Position numbers and translations under genes: made by a program. A stretch of 64,000 bases of DNA from positions 140,546 to 204,545 of the forward strand of contig SAQL01000013.1 of NCBI GenBank assembly GCA_004020645.1, in the 5' to 3' direction. Every line of letters starts with the position of its first letter. Within the stretch, counting starts at the first letter, position 1. Shown piece after piece: positions 42,245 to 50,522 of this stretch. This DNA is from Mesorhizobium sp. (lineage in GTDB: Bacteria > Pseudomonadota > Alphaproteobacteria > Rhizobiales > Rhizobiaceae). The notes under the pieces are model-generated. The model was not told the DNA's origin and searched no databases. It saw only the letters and a program-made list of their open reading frames with translations.

Positions 42245-43378
42245 GTGAAAGAAACAGCCGGGACATGGCGCGTCGGTATCCTTTTTTCGCGCAGCGGCAT
42301 CACTTCGGTCACCGAAAGCGAGCATTTCTATGGAACCGCGCTCGCCATCGAGGAGATCAATGCCGGCGGCGGCGTGCTGGGGCGGCAGATCGAGCCGATC
42401 GCCTACGATCCTGGCAGCGACCCCGAGGCGTTCCGCTCGCAGGCCCGCAAGCTTCTGACCGAGGACGATGTCAACGTCATCTTCGGCTGCTCGATGTCGG
42501 GTAGCCGCAAGGCGGTGCTGCCGATCGTCGAGCGCTACAACGGCCTGCTCTGGTACCCGTCGATTTACGAAGGCTTCGAATATTCGGAAAACGTCCTCTA
42601 CACCGGCGCCACGCTCAACCAGAACACCTTCGCACTGGCCGACTTCATCCTGCAGCGTTACGGACCGCGCGTCTTCATGGCCGGGTCCGACTACATCTAT
42701 CCGCATGAATCCAACCGGGTGATGCGCGACCTCCTGGAATGCAAGGGCGGCACCATCGTCGAGGAACAGTATGTGCCACTCGACGCCGATGAACGCCGCA
42801 TGCGCCGGCTGATGGCCGACATCGAGAAGGCCGCGCCGAACGCCGTCTTCTCGACCGTCATCGGGCGCAGCGCACAGTTCCTCTACAGACTCTATGCCGA
42901 AGCCGGCATCGACCGGACACGGCGGCCGATCGCCAGCCTGACTCTCGCCGAAGGCGAGATTCGCGTGATCGGCGCCGAGCACTGCACCGGACATGTGCTG
43001 GCCGCCCCCTATCTAGCGAGCGTCGACAGCGGCGAGAACCAGCGCTTCGTCGGCGAGCTCGCTCGTCGCTTCGGCGACCGCACGACCGCGACCATGTGGT
43101 CGCAAACCGCCTATACGCAGGTGCATCTGTTCGCCCGCGCGCTGGAGAAGGCGGGAACCCTCGACACGTTCCGCCTCGGGCAGGCAGCCCTTGCCGTCGA
43201 CTACGCGTCGCCGGAGGGCAGGATGATGTTCGATCAGGAAAACCGCCACGTCTGGTCGACGCCACGCATCGGCATCGCCAACGCCACCGGGCAGTTCGAC
43301 ATCGCCTGGCAATCGCAGGCGCCGATCCGGCCAGACCCCTATCTTGCTGCGACCCATTTCGAAGAGCAATGGCTTTAG
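42245..43378 (+). CDS. amiC: AmiC-like amide sensor (cytoplasmic binding protein)
   Basis: A 377-residue type I binding-fold protein starting at GTG with GGGAGGATTGCC. No signal peptide: WRVGILFSRSGITSVTESEH begins at residue 8. Segments FGCSMSGSRKAVLPIVERYN, LLWYPSIYEGFEYSENVLYTG and TIVEEQYVPLDADERR fit AmiC and UrtA-like proteins. In Pseudomonas, AmiC binds AmiR and releases it when it binds an amide. It is followed directly by the ANTAR gene, sharing the regulatory pair arrangement. Ligand here inferred to be a short amide or urea-like compound. Confidence 0.85.
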   Translation: MKETAGTWRVGILFSRSGITSVTESEHFYGTALAIEEINAGGGVLGRQIEPIAYDPGSDPEAFRSQARKLLTEDDVNVIFGCSMSGSRKAVLPIVERYNGLLWYPSIYEGFEYSENVLYTGATLNQNTFALADFILQRYGPRVFMAGSDYIYPHESNRVMRDLLECKGGTIVEEQYVPLDADERRMRRLMADIEKAAPNAVFSTVIGRSAQFLYRLYAEAGIDRTRRPIASLTLAEGEIRVIGAEHCTGHVLAAPYLASVDSGENQRFVGELARRFGDRTTATMWSQTAYTQVHLFARALEKAGTLDTFRLGQAALAVDYASPEGRMMFDQENRHVWSTPRIGIANATGQFDIAWQSQAPIRPDPYLAATHFEEQWL

Positions 43379-44008
43379 ATGACGGCGACGCTCAAACGCA
43401 TCCTCAACGACCTCCGGCAGGCGAAGATCCTGGTCGTCCACCCGAAGGACGAGGATGGCGCCGCCCTCGTCGATCACCTCAGGCGTCTTGGCTGCGAAGT
43501 CAGGGCGGCGTGGCCGCCGCCGGGCTCGATCCCGAGCGACATCGACACGGTGTTCGTGCAGGTGGGCGAGGCGCCGACCGACGCGGTGGTGTCGCTCATC
43601 GAGGGCGCCAACGCCGCCGTGGTCGCCATCGTCACCTATGAAAGCCCGACCTCGATCAAGGCGATCATCGACCTCAACGCCCATGGCGTCATCACCAAGC
43701 CGCTCAGGCAATTGGGCGTGCTGACGCAGTTTGCACTGGCCCGCTACCGCTACGGCTATGAAGGGCGGCTGGCCAACAAGGTACGCAAGCTGGAGGATAC
43801 GCTGAAGGGACGCCGGACGATCGAGAAGGCGGTCAAGGTGCTGGTCGATATGAACGGCGTCGACGAGGAAACCGCCTACAAGCTGATCCGCGACCAGGCG
43901 ACATCGAAGCGGGTCGCCCTGGTTTCGGTGGCCGAAGGCATCTTGGCCGCACAGGAAGCGATGCGGACTTTCGGCTTCGGGATTTCCGCGCAAGGCAATC
44001 AGAAATAG
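43379..44008 (+). CDS. amiR: AmiR-like ANTAR antiterminator
   Basis: A 209-residue protein. Residues ~15-135 are a pseudo-receiver (AKILVVHPKDEDGAALVDHL, TVFVQVGEAPTDAVVSLIEG) without the phospho-acceptor aspartate, as in AmiR. The C-terminal ~60 residues are ANTAR: RRTIEKAVKVLVDMNGVDEETAYKLIRD in pieces, then RVALVSVAEGILAAQEAM. ANTAR proteins bind two-hairpin RNA leaders to prevent termination. It begins immediately after the AmiC stop. The leader at 44178-44252 before the amidase is its natural target. Confidence 0.88.
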   Translation: MTATLKRILNDLRQAKILVVHPKDEDGAALVDHLRRLGCEVRAAWPPPGSIPSDIDTVFVQVGEAPTDAVVSLIEGANAAVVAIVTYESPTSIKAIIDLNAHGVITKPLRQLGVLTQFALARYRYGYEGRLANKVRKLEDTLKGRRTIEKAVKVLVDMNGVDEETAYKLIRDQATSKRVALVSVAEGILAAQEAMRTFGFGISAQGNQK

Positions 44009-44177
44009 CCGGACAGCCGACAGCCCGACAAGATTCGCGCATCAGAAAATTCTTACAACCATCTGATTTTATTACTCTAAACAGCCAGTTACCTGTGCGG
44101 CAGACTTGCCGGACTCTTTGGCCTTGACGCGGCCTCCCAGCTGTGCAACTTCTTAAAGCACGAGCAAGTTTGCTCAT

Positions 44178-44215
44178 CGGCAGGAGTGCCGTTTCACATT
44201 GATGGCTATGTAGCC
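44178..44215 (+). promoter_or_regulatory. Candidate ANTAR-type antitermination leader (two hairpins)
   Basis: Two short hairpins with six-base loops separated by 12 bases: P1 CGGC-AGGAGT-GCCG (44178-44191) and P2 GGC-TATGTA-GCC (44204-44215). P2 shares 44214-44215 with the 5' arm of the terminator that follows, so the two structures exclude each other. This is the layout of ANTAR target RNAs. The loop bases fit the usual A1/G4 pattern only in part (P1 has A1; P2 has G4). Confidence 0.6.
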
Positions 44216-44252
44216 CTTGGCTCGCGGATGACGTCCGCGCCAGGGGTTTTTT
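44214..44252 (+). terminator. Intrinsic terminator in the amidase leader
   Basis: Outer stem CCCTTGGC (44214-44221) pairs with GCCAGGGG (44239-44246) with one G-T pair; an inner stem GCGGA/TCCGC (44224-44228, 44234-44238) sits inside; six T follow at 44247-44252. It lies upstream of the TTG start of the amidase at 44270, placing it in an untranslated leader. Confidence 0.8.
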
Positions 44253-44269
44253 GCGTTTGGAGACTGGTC

Positions 44270-45115
44270 TTGGCAATATCTGAGAAAGCATCTGCGGACC
44301 TCCGTCTGGCCTGCATCCAGTTCCAACCGGCCATCGGCCGGTTGGACGACAATCTCAAGTCGATGGAGCGGCTGATCCGCCAGGCCGCAGGGCTCGGCGC
44401 AACGGTGGTGGTGCTGCCGGAACTCGCCGATAGCGGCTATGTCTTCGACAACCAGGAAGAGTTGGCCGCAATCGCCGCCCCCATCCCTACCGGACGCAGT
44501 GCCGTGCTGCTGTGCTCGCTGGCATATGAACTCGGCATGCACATCGTCAGCGGCCTTGCCGAGCGCGATGGCGACCGGTTCTTCAACGCTGCCATGCTGT
44601 GCGGGCCCTCCGGCCCTATCGGCACCTACCGCAAGTTGCATCTGTGGAACCGAGAGAAGCTCTATTTCCAGCCGGGCAATCTCGGCCTGCCGGTATTCGA
44701 TACTGCGATCGGCAGGATCGGCGTGGCGATCTGCTACGACGGCTGGTTCCCCGAGACCTACCGGCAGCTGGCGCTGAAGGGTGCCGAGCTGGTCTGCGTG
44801 CCGACCAACTGGGTGCCGATGCCCGGCCAGGGCCATCACCTCGAGCCGATGGCCAACATCCTGCACAAGGCGGCCGCCCACAGCAACGGCATCTACATCG
44901 CCTGCGCCGACCGCGTCGGCACCGAGCGCGGCCAGCCCTTTGTCGGCCGGAGCCTGATCGTCGGGCCGACCGGCTGGCCGATCGCCGGCCCGGCCAGCGA
45001 GCAAGACGAGGAAATCCTCAGCGCCACGATCAGGCTCGGCGACATCGCCAAGAGCCGGGCGCTGAGCGAGCGCAACGACGCTATCGGCGACCGCCGCACC
45101 GACGTCTACGGATAA
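44270..45115 (+). CDS. Nitrilase-superfamily carbon-nitrogen hydrolase (amidase)
   Basis: A 281-residue hydrolase with the Glu-Lys-Cys triad: Glu51 (VVLPELADSGY), Lys122 (TYRKLHLW) and Cys155 (VAICYDGWFPE). It should hydrolyse an amide or nitrile-like C-N bond, in the cytoplasm. The TTG start at 44270 is chosen: GGAG lies at 44259-44262 and the terminator ends at 44252. An ATG at 44186 would put the terminator inside the coding region. Regulator genes upstream and a transporter downstream indicate uptake and hydrolysis of an amide. The exact substrate is unknown. Confidence 0.85.
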   Translation: MAISEKASADLRLACIQFQPAIGRLDDNLKSMERLIRQAAGLGATVVVLPELADSGYVFDNQEELAAIAAPIPTGRSAVLLCSLAYELGMHIVSGLAERDGDRFFNAAMLCGPSGPIGTYRKLHLWNREKLYFQPGNLGLPVFDTAIGRIGVAICYDGWFPETYRQLALKGAELVCVPTNWVPMPGQGHHLEPMANILHKAAAHSNGIYIACADRVGTERGQPFVGRSLIVGPTGWPIAGPASEQDEEILSATIRLGDIAKSRALSERNDAIGDRRTDVYG

Positions 45116-45169
45116 CCAAGAAGAAGCCGGCACAACCCGGTACGATCAACACTGAGAAAGGGGAATACC

Positions 45170-46336
45170 ATGAGAAACAGAACAGTGATCCTTGCCTTCG
45201 CCAGCGCCGCCTTGGCCGGCGTCGCCCTGGCGACCACCGCCTTCGCCGAGGACGGGCCGATCAAGATCGGCATCCCGGTCGGACTGTCAGGCGCCAACAG
45301 CGTCGTCGCGCCATCGGTCGTCCAGTCGGCCGAACTGGCGGTCGCCGAGATCAATGCCGCCGGCGGCGTGCTCGGACGCCAGCTCGCACTGGAAATCGCC
45401 GACGATGCCTCCGGTGCGGCAGGCGCACAAAAGGCCTTCGATTCGCTGGTCTTCCAGAAGGAGGTCAACGCCGTCATCACCATGGAGACGAGCGCGGCGC
45501 GCAATGCCGGCCTGCCGATCATCTCGAAGGGCGACATCCCCTACATCTACACCTCGTTCTACGAGGGCAAATCCTGCAACGCCAACTTGTTCGTCAACGC
45601 CTGGGTGCCGGAGCAGCAGGTCCCGCCGATCGTCGACAATTTCATCAAGTCGCAAGGCGCCAAGAAGTTCTTCCTGATCGGCTCGGACTATGCTTTCGGC
45701 CGCGGCATGCTGGAGTTCGCCAAGGCTTACATCGAGAAGTCGGGCGCCAGCATCGTCGGCGAGGAATACCTGCCGATGGAAGGCAGCGACTGGACGGCGA
45801 TCATCTCCAATCTGAAGAGCTCCGGCGCCGATGCCGTGATCACCTCGACGGCGGGCGGCGCGCCCAATGTCACCTTGACCAAGCAGTTGCGCGGGGCCGG
45901 TGTCACCATCCCCTACGGCAATCTGGCCGTCGATGAAGGAACCGCCAAGAGCATGGGCGCAGATGCGGCCGGAATCTTCATTTCCGCTTCCTATGTCACC
46001 AGCATCGACAGCGACGCCAACAAGAGCTTCCTTGCCGCCATGCAGAAGAAGTTCGGCGCCGAACTTCGCACGCCGAACGACCTTTCGGTGCCGGAATATG
46101 AAGGCATCTATCTCTACAAGGCCGCGGTCGAGAAAGCCGGGTCGACCGACACCGCCGCTGTGCTCGCAGCCCTCGCCGAGGTATCCTTTGTCGGCCCGCG
46201 CGGCACGGTCTCGATGAGCAGGCAGCACCATGCTCCGCTGACCATGTATCTCGGCCAGGTGAAGGCGGATGGCTCGGTCACGGTGGTCGATACCTTCAAG
46301 GGCGTCGACCCCGGCGAACAGTGCCCGGACCTGTAG
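45170..46336 (+). CDS. ABC transporter substrate-binding protein (branched-chain amino acid/urea/amide type)
   Basis: A 388-residue exported protein. The signal peptide (VILAFASAALAGVALATTAFA, cleaved after AFA near residue 26) precedes a type I binding fold: IKIGIPVGLSGANSVVAPSV, AVAEINAAGGVLGRQLALEI, IISKGDIPYIYTSFYEGKS and LIGSDYAFGRGMLEFAKAYI. It should capture the substrate in the periplasm for the following permease/ATPase genes. An AAAGGGGAATACC site precedes the ATG. It follows the amidase by 54 bases. Confidence 0.9.
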   Translation: MRNRTVILAFASAALAGVALATTAFAEDGPIKIGIPVGLSGANSVVAPSVVQSAELAVAEINAAGGVLGRQLALEIADDASGAAGAQKAFDSLVFQKEVNAVITMETSAARNAGLPIISKGDIPYIYTSFYEGKSCNANLFVNAWVPEQQVPPIVDNFIKSQGAKKFFLIGSDYAFGRGMLEFAKAYIEKSGASIVGEEYLPMEGSDWTAIISNLKSSGADAVITSTAGGAPNVTLTKQLRGAGVTIPYGNLAVDEGTAKSMGADAAGIFISASYVTSIDSDANKSFLAAMQKKFGAELRTPNDLSVPEYEGIYLYKAAVEKAGSTDTAAVLAALAEVSFVGPRGTVSMSRQHHAPLTMYLGQVKADGSVTVVDTFKGVDPGEQCPDL

Positions 46337-46402
46337 TCGCGCCTGCAATCGCTACGGGGTGGCGGTCGTCCGCTACCCCTTCCACATGATCGGGAACTTG
46401 CC

Positions 46403-47236
46403 ATGACGCTTCTCCTGGACATGGTGACGACAGCGGCGATCCTGTTCATCGTCGCCGCCGGCCTGCTGGCGATTTTCGGCGTGCTGAAGATCATCAATTT
46501 CGCGCACGGCGCCTGGCTGACGATCGGCGCCTATTGCGCGGTGGCAACGGCCGGCCTTGGGCTCAACCCATGGCTGGCGCTGCCGATCGCTTTTGCCGTG
46601 GGAGCGATCCTCGGCGGGATCACCGAGTTGGTCATCGTGCGGCCGCTCTATCGCCGACCGCTCGACGCCATCCTGGCGACCTGGGGCCTGGGCATTGTCA
46701 TCGGCCAGTTGATCACGCTGTGGTTCGGGCGCGACGTGCAGTTTACCCCCAACCTCCTGTCGGGCACCGTCGATGTCTTTGGCGTCGGGTATTCGCTCTA
46801 CCGGCTGTTTGCCGTCGCCGCCGCGCTGGTGATCGGGCTCGCCTTCACCTTCCTTCTCGAAGGAACGCGGCTCGGCCTGTCGGCGCAGGCAGTGATCATG
46901 AACGAGATGCTGGCGCGCGCGCTCGGCATCGACACCGCGCGCGTACGGCTGGCTACCTTCATGGTCGGCACCGGACTGGCGGCGCTGGCCGGCGTGCTGT
47001 TGACGCCGCTGACTAGCGTCGATCCCAACATGGGCGTCGCCTGGCTGATCGGCTCGTTCATGCTGGTCATGGTGGCCGGCTCGTCCTTCTCGACGTTGGC
47101 CATCGCGTGCCTCGTGTTCGGCGGCGCCCAGGTTCTGGTCAGCACCTTCGTCAGCCCCATTTTCGGCGGCATCACGGTGGCGGTCCTATGCGCCCTGGTG
47201 CTGCGCATCAGCCCGAAGGGATTTGCCCGTGCATGA
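46403..47236 (+). CDS. ABC transporter permease (LivH/UrtB type)
   Basis: A 277-residue inner-membrane permease with eight or so helices. Family segments: GLLAIFGVLKIINFAHGAWLT, RPLYRRPLDAILATWGLGIV, GLSAQAVIMNEMLARALGID and MVAGSSFSTLAIACLVFGGAQ. It forms half of the transmembrane channel with the next gene. The next start overlaps this stop (GTGCATGA), indicating coupling. Confidence 0.9.
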   Translation: MTLLLDMVTTAAILFIVAAGLLAIFGVLKIINFAHGAWLTIGAYCAVATAGLGLNPWLALPIAFAVGAILGGITELVIVRPLYRRPLDAILATWGLGIVIGQLITLWFGRDVQFTPNLLSGTVDVFGVGYSLYRLFAVAAALVIGLAFTFLLEGTRLGLSAQAVIMNEMLARALGIDTARVRLATFMVGTGLAALAGVLLTPLTSVDPNMGVAWLIGSFMLVMVAGSSFSTLAIACLVFGGAQVLVSTFVSPIFGGITVAVLCALVLRISPKGFARA

Positions 47237-48998
47237 GAACCGTTCCACCCCCGCGAGGGTCTGGCTGTTTGCCGCACTGGCGCTTGCGGCAGCGGTCATC
47301 GTCATCATCGGGCCGGCGCTGTTCGACCGCTTTACGCTGAACGTGCTGACCCGCTCGATGATTTACGCCATGTTGGCGGTGACCGTTGACATCCTGTGGG
47401 GCTACACCGGCATCCTGACCTTCGGGCAGGCTGCGTTCTTCGGCACCGGCGCCTATGCCAGTGCCATGGTGCTCAGCCATCTCGGCGCCTCCCCGGCGCT
47501 GATGGTCCTGGCGCTTGCACTGGCGATCATCGTGCCGGTGTTGCTCGGTGCCTTCGTCGGCTGGCTGTCATTCGGCCACGGCTCGACTCCGCTCTATGCG
47601 ACGGTGATTTCGCTCGTCGTGCCGATCGTTGTCACGCAGCTGGTGTTTTCGGGTGGCGTGTGGACCGGATCGAGCAGCGGGTTGGTCGGCTATTCCGGCC
47701 TGCCGCTCGGCTTGCCGGGCTATTTCCGGCTGACCGGCATCTGCCTCATCGTCACCGCCGTTGTCGCCCTGGTCTTCACCCGCTCGGATGCAGGCAAGCT
47801 GCTCGTCGCCATTCGCGACAATGAAGCGCGCTGCGCCTATCTTGGCCTCGATCCGCAGCGGTTGAAGATCGTGCTGACAACGATCCTCGCCGGCGTGGCC
47901 GGCATTGCCGGCTTCCTCTATGCCAACGCGTCGGGCGTGGTGGCACCTGAGAACACCGGCTTCGTCTTCGGCACCGAGATCGTCATCTGGACGGCGCTGG
48001 GCGGCCGCGGCACGATCATCGGGCCGGTGATCGGCGCGATCGGCATCGATTACCTAAGCGCCCAGCTTTCCGGCGACCTGCCCTTCCTGTGGAACCTGGT
48101 GGTCGGCGCGCTGTTCGTCGTGATGATCATCCTGTTGCCGAACGGGCTGGCGCAACTGGCCAGGATGGTCCTGCCGCGCGGCAATGAGCAGGCCAGCCCA
48201 TCGGGCAGCCCTACCCTCGCCGCCGAACCGGCCGGCAGCGGGTCGGAGGCCGGCAACCGCGTGCTCGCCGTCGGCGGCCTCGGCAAATCCTTCGGCAGCC
48301 TGCAGGTGCTGCAAGGGATCGACCTCGACGTTCACCCCGGTGAGCTGGTCAGCCTCGTCGGTCCGAATGGCGCAGGCAAGACGACGCTGATGCGCTGCCT
48401 GAGCGACGGCACCGAAGCCACGACCGGAACCGTCACCATCGCCGGCCAAGACATCAGCGGCATGACACCGGATGAAATCGTCGCCCTCGGTGTCGGACGC
48501 AAGTTCCAGGTGGCGAGCGTCTTCGACAGCCTGACCGTCGCCGACTGCCTGCGCATGGCACGCGCCTCGCGCAACGCGCCGAGCCTGCTGCGCCGCTCCG
48601 CCACGCTTGGGCTGCCGGCGGCCGCCGCCGACATTCTGCGCTCCACCGGGCTCGACCGCATGCTCGGCCGGCCGGTGTCACTGCTGTCGCACGGGCAAAA
48701 GCAGAGTCTCGAGCTCGCCATGGTCGTTGCGCTCGAGCCAAAGCTCATCCTGCTCGACGAGCCGACGGCCGGGCTGACCAAGGTCGAACGCACCACCATC
48801 GGCGCGACGCTGCAGAAGCTGACCGGCGAACTCGGCTTCGCCGCCATCCTGGTCGAGCACGATCTCGATTTCGTCCGCGACATCTCGACCAGGATCGTCG
48901 TTCTTCACCAGGGCAAGCTCGTCCTCGACGGCAGCGTCGATCAGGTCGTCAATTCTGAAGTGGTGAGGACGATCTATTCGGGAGGCGCCCATGCTTGA
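47229..48998 (+). CDS. ABC transporter permease-ATPase fusion (LivM+LivG type)
   Basis: A 589-residue fusion. Residues 1-~320 are a LivM/UrtC-type permease (YAMLAVTVDILWGYTGILTFG, LGLDPQRLKIVLTTILAGVA, GRGTIIGPVIGAIGIDYLSA). Residues ~345-589 are an ATPase: Walker A GPNGAGKTT, signature LLSHGQKQSLELA (LSxGQ form), Walker B LILLDEPTAG, and the LivG-type LVEHDLDFV. A disordered linker joins the parts. The GTG at 47229 has GAAGGGA seven bases upstream; a TTG at 47223 is less likely. It joins the permease and a second ATPase in one transporter. Confidence 0.9.
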   Translation: MHENRSTPARVWLFAALALAAAVIVIIGPALFDRFTLNVLTRSMIYAMLAVTVDILWGYTGILTFGQAAFFGTGAYASAMVLSHLGASPALMVLALALAIIVPVLLGAFVGWLSFGHGSTPLYATVISLVVPIVVTQLVFSGGVWTGSSSGLVGYSGLPLGLPGYFRLTGICLIVTAVVALVFTRSDAGKLLVAIRDNEARCAYLGLDPQRLKIVLTTILAGVAGIAGFLYANASGVVAPENTGFVFGTEIVIWTALGGRGTIIGPVIGAIGIDYLSAQLSGDLPFLWNLVVGALFVVMIILLPNGLAQLARMVLPRGNEQASPSGSPTLAAEPAGSGSEAGNRVLAVGGLGKSFGSLQVLQGIDLDVHPGELVSLVGPNGAGKTTLMRCLSDGTEATTGTVTIAGQDISGMTPDEIVALGVGRKFQVASVFDSLTVADCLRMARASRNAPSLLRRSATLGLPAAAADILRSTGLDRMLGRPVSLLSHGQKQSLELAMVVALEPKLILLDEPTAGLTKVERTTIGATLQKLTGELGFAAILVEHDLDFVRDISTRIVVLHQGKLVLDGSVDQVVNSEVVRTIYSGGAHA

Positions 48999-49725
48999 GG
49001 CAAGACAGGCAGAGGCCAAAACCATCGCGCCGAAACTGTCGCTGTCGAATGTTTCGAGCGGCTACGGGCCGGTTGCCATCATAGAGGCGCTGTCGCTGGC
49101 CATCGCGCCCGGACAGATCTTCGCGCTGATGGGTAAGAACGGTATGGGCAAGACCACCGTGCTGAAAACCATCCTCGGCTTCGTGGCGCTGCGTTCGGGC
49201 GACATCCGCCTCGATGGCGCGTCCATGTCGGGTGTCTCGCAGGCCTCGCTGATCGCGTCCGGCGTCGGCTATGCGCCGCAGGAGCAGGCCCTGTTCCAGG
49301 ATCTCAGCGTGCGCGACAATCTGCGCCTCGCCTTGCGCTCGGATCGCGGTTTTGCGCAAGCCGTGGAACGGGTTTACGGGCATTTTCCGTTCCTCAGGGA
49401 GCGCCTGTCGCAACGGGCCGGAACGCTGTCCGGCGGCGAGCAGAAGATGCTCATCCTCGGCCGCGCGCTGATGCTGCGGCCGAAGCTGTTGCTGATCGAC
49501 GAGATATCCGAGGGCCTGCAGCCCTCAGTCGTCGAACGCATCGCCGCGGCACTCAGGGAGGAGCGCAGGACGAACGGCACGACAATCCTGATCGTTGAGC
49601 AGAACCTGCCCTTCGCCCTCGGCATCGCGGACAGCTGGGCGGTGCTGAAGCTCGGCCGGATCGACGATGCCGGAGACGTGACGGCGGGCACAGCGGCCCG
49701 AGTTCTTCAGCACCTGAAGATCTAA
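48991..49725 (+). CDS. ABC transporter ATPase (LivF/UrtE type)
   Basis: A 244-residue ATPase. Walker A MGKNGMGKTT, signature GTLSGGEQKMLILGRAL, Walker B LLLIDEISEG, with GYAPQEQALFQDLSV as the Q-loop region. The ATG overlaps the upstream stop as ATGCTTGA. It energises transport together with the fused ATPase. It is the last gene of the amide operon; no terminator of standard form was found, though hairpins follow at 49850-49950. Confidence 0.92.
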   Translation: MLEARQAEAKTIAPKLSLSNVSSGYGPVAIIEALSLAIAPGQIFALMGKNGMGKTTVLKTILGFVALRSGDIRLDGASMSGVSQASLIASGVGYAPQEQALFQDLSVRDNLRLALRSDRGFAQAVERVYGHFPFLRERLSQRAGTLSGGEQKMLILGRALMLRPKLLLIDEISEGLQPSVVERIAAALREERRTNGTTILIVEQNLPFALGIADSWAVLKLGRIDDAGDVTAGTAARVLQHLKI

Positions 49726-49849
49726 GACACCTGCATCCGGAAGGGAGGTCGCGGCAACGATAGTCCGGTTCGGGCGCGTTCCGGCCTCTCAGTCTGGAGA
49801 TCCGAACGTCCGACTAGCGTCAACTCACCACGATAATCCGCCGACCCAA

Positions 49850-49869
49850 AGCGGAAGTTCGCTTCCGCT
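49850..49869. repeat. Perfect 8-bp hairpin with TTCG loop
   Basis: AGCGGAAG-TTCG-CTTCCGCT. The TTCG tetraloop makes a very stable RNA hairpin on the plus strand. No T-run follows. Confidence 0.6.
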
Positions 49870-49909
49870 CAGTCGAACTCACGCCCATGACCCATCGGTG
49901 ACCTTCATT

Positions 49910-49950
49910 GTCCGCATTGTGAACGGCAGCAATGCTGACCCAATGCGGAC
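49910..49950. repeat. 10-bp inverted repeat
   Basis: GTCCGCATTG (49910-49919) and CAATGCGGAC (49941-49950) are perfect inverted arms 21 bases apart. Possibly a REP-type element or binding site. Confidence 0.5.
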
Positions 49951-50072
49951 ACAACTCGCAGACACCGGGGAAGCGAAACTAAGGAGAGCCGAGACTAAGG
50001 AGAGCCAATGTGCTTAAGGAGCGAACGCCCAACTAGTGGCTTTTGAGCAGTCGCCATGCCGCCGAATGCCTG

Positions 50073-50522
50073 TCAAGTGACGACCTGGATTTCCGTCTTC
50101 ACGGAATTGGCAATGAAGCACTGTTCATGCGCCGAGTGGTGCAGTTCCGCTTCTGTTGCGGCGGTTGGCGTTTCCCCGGCGTAGACAATGGTCGGATTGA
50201 GATCAACGCGGCTGACCACCAATCGTCCGTCCACCTTCTCCATCATGCCGACCGCCTTGTCGGTATAGCTCTCCACGACGATCCCCTGGGGCGCCGCGAT
50301 CGAGAGAAAGGTCAACATGTGGCAGCTGGAAATCGCCGCGATGTAAGCCTCCTCCGGATCGACGTTGGCCTCTACTGAATAAGGAAGCGGAACGATATGC
50401 GGCGAAGCGGATGCCGGCACCACTTGGCCCCCGTCGAAGCGCCAGATGTGCGCGCGGCTGTAGCGCTTGTCGGTGAATACCGCTCCTTCTCGCTCCCAGT
50501 GCACTTCGACGGTCATTTTCAT
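50073..50522 (-). CDS. OsmC/Ohr-family protein
   Basis: A 149-residue OsmC-fold protein. The two redox cysteines lie in AAISSCHMLTFLSIA (near residue 70) and HEQCFIANSVKTEI (near 140). OsmC/Ohr proteins reduce organic hydroperoxides. The ATG overlaps the upstream GntR stop as ATGA and has an AAAGGA site, so the two genes are coupled. Peroxide detoxification under GntR control is plausible. It may also be a YhfA-like OsmC protein. Confidence 0.85.
   Translation of the reverse strand: MKMTVEVHWEREGAVFTDKRYSRAHIWRFDGGQVVPASASPHIVPLPYSVEANVDPEEAYIAAISSCHMLTFLSIAAPQGIVVESYTDKAVGMMEKVDGRLVVSRVDLNPTIVYAGETPTAATEAELHHSAHEQCFIANSVKTEIQVVT

Larger units (their letters stand above)
49726..50072. other. 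Intergenic region with hairpins
   Basis: About 350 bases. It holds the hairpin at 49850-49869, the inverted repeat at 49910-49950 and a 13-base direct repeat (ACTAAGGAGAGCC at 49978-49990 and 49994-50006). No gene is supported. Confidence 0.5.

Noticed and set aside
41945..43993. Minus-strand frames (349 and 326 codons) opposite AmiC and AmiR
   Set aside because: Antisense shadows; coding strand is certain from AmiC/AmiR motifs.
44009..44180. Sigma-54 promoter for the amide operon
   Set aside because: No GG-N10-GC pair with proper context was found; the GGCAG...TTGC pair near 44101 has wrong spacing.
44174..46348. Long minus-strand frames (319 and 353 codons) and a plus-strand frame at 44599-45936 across the amidase and binding-protein genes
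   Set aside because: They overlie genes with intact catalytic and fold motifs; arginine-, alanine- and histidine-rich composition is typical of high-GC shadow frames.
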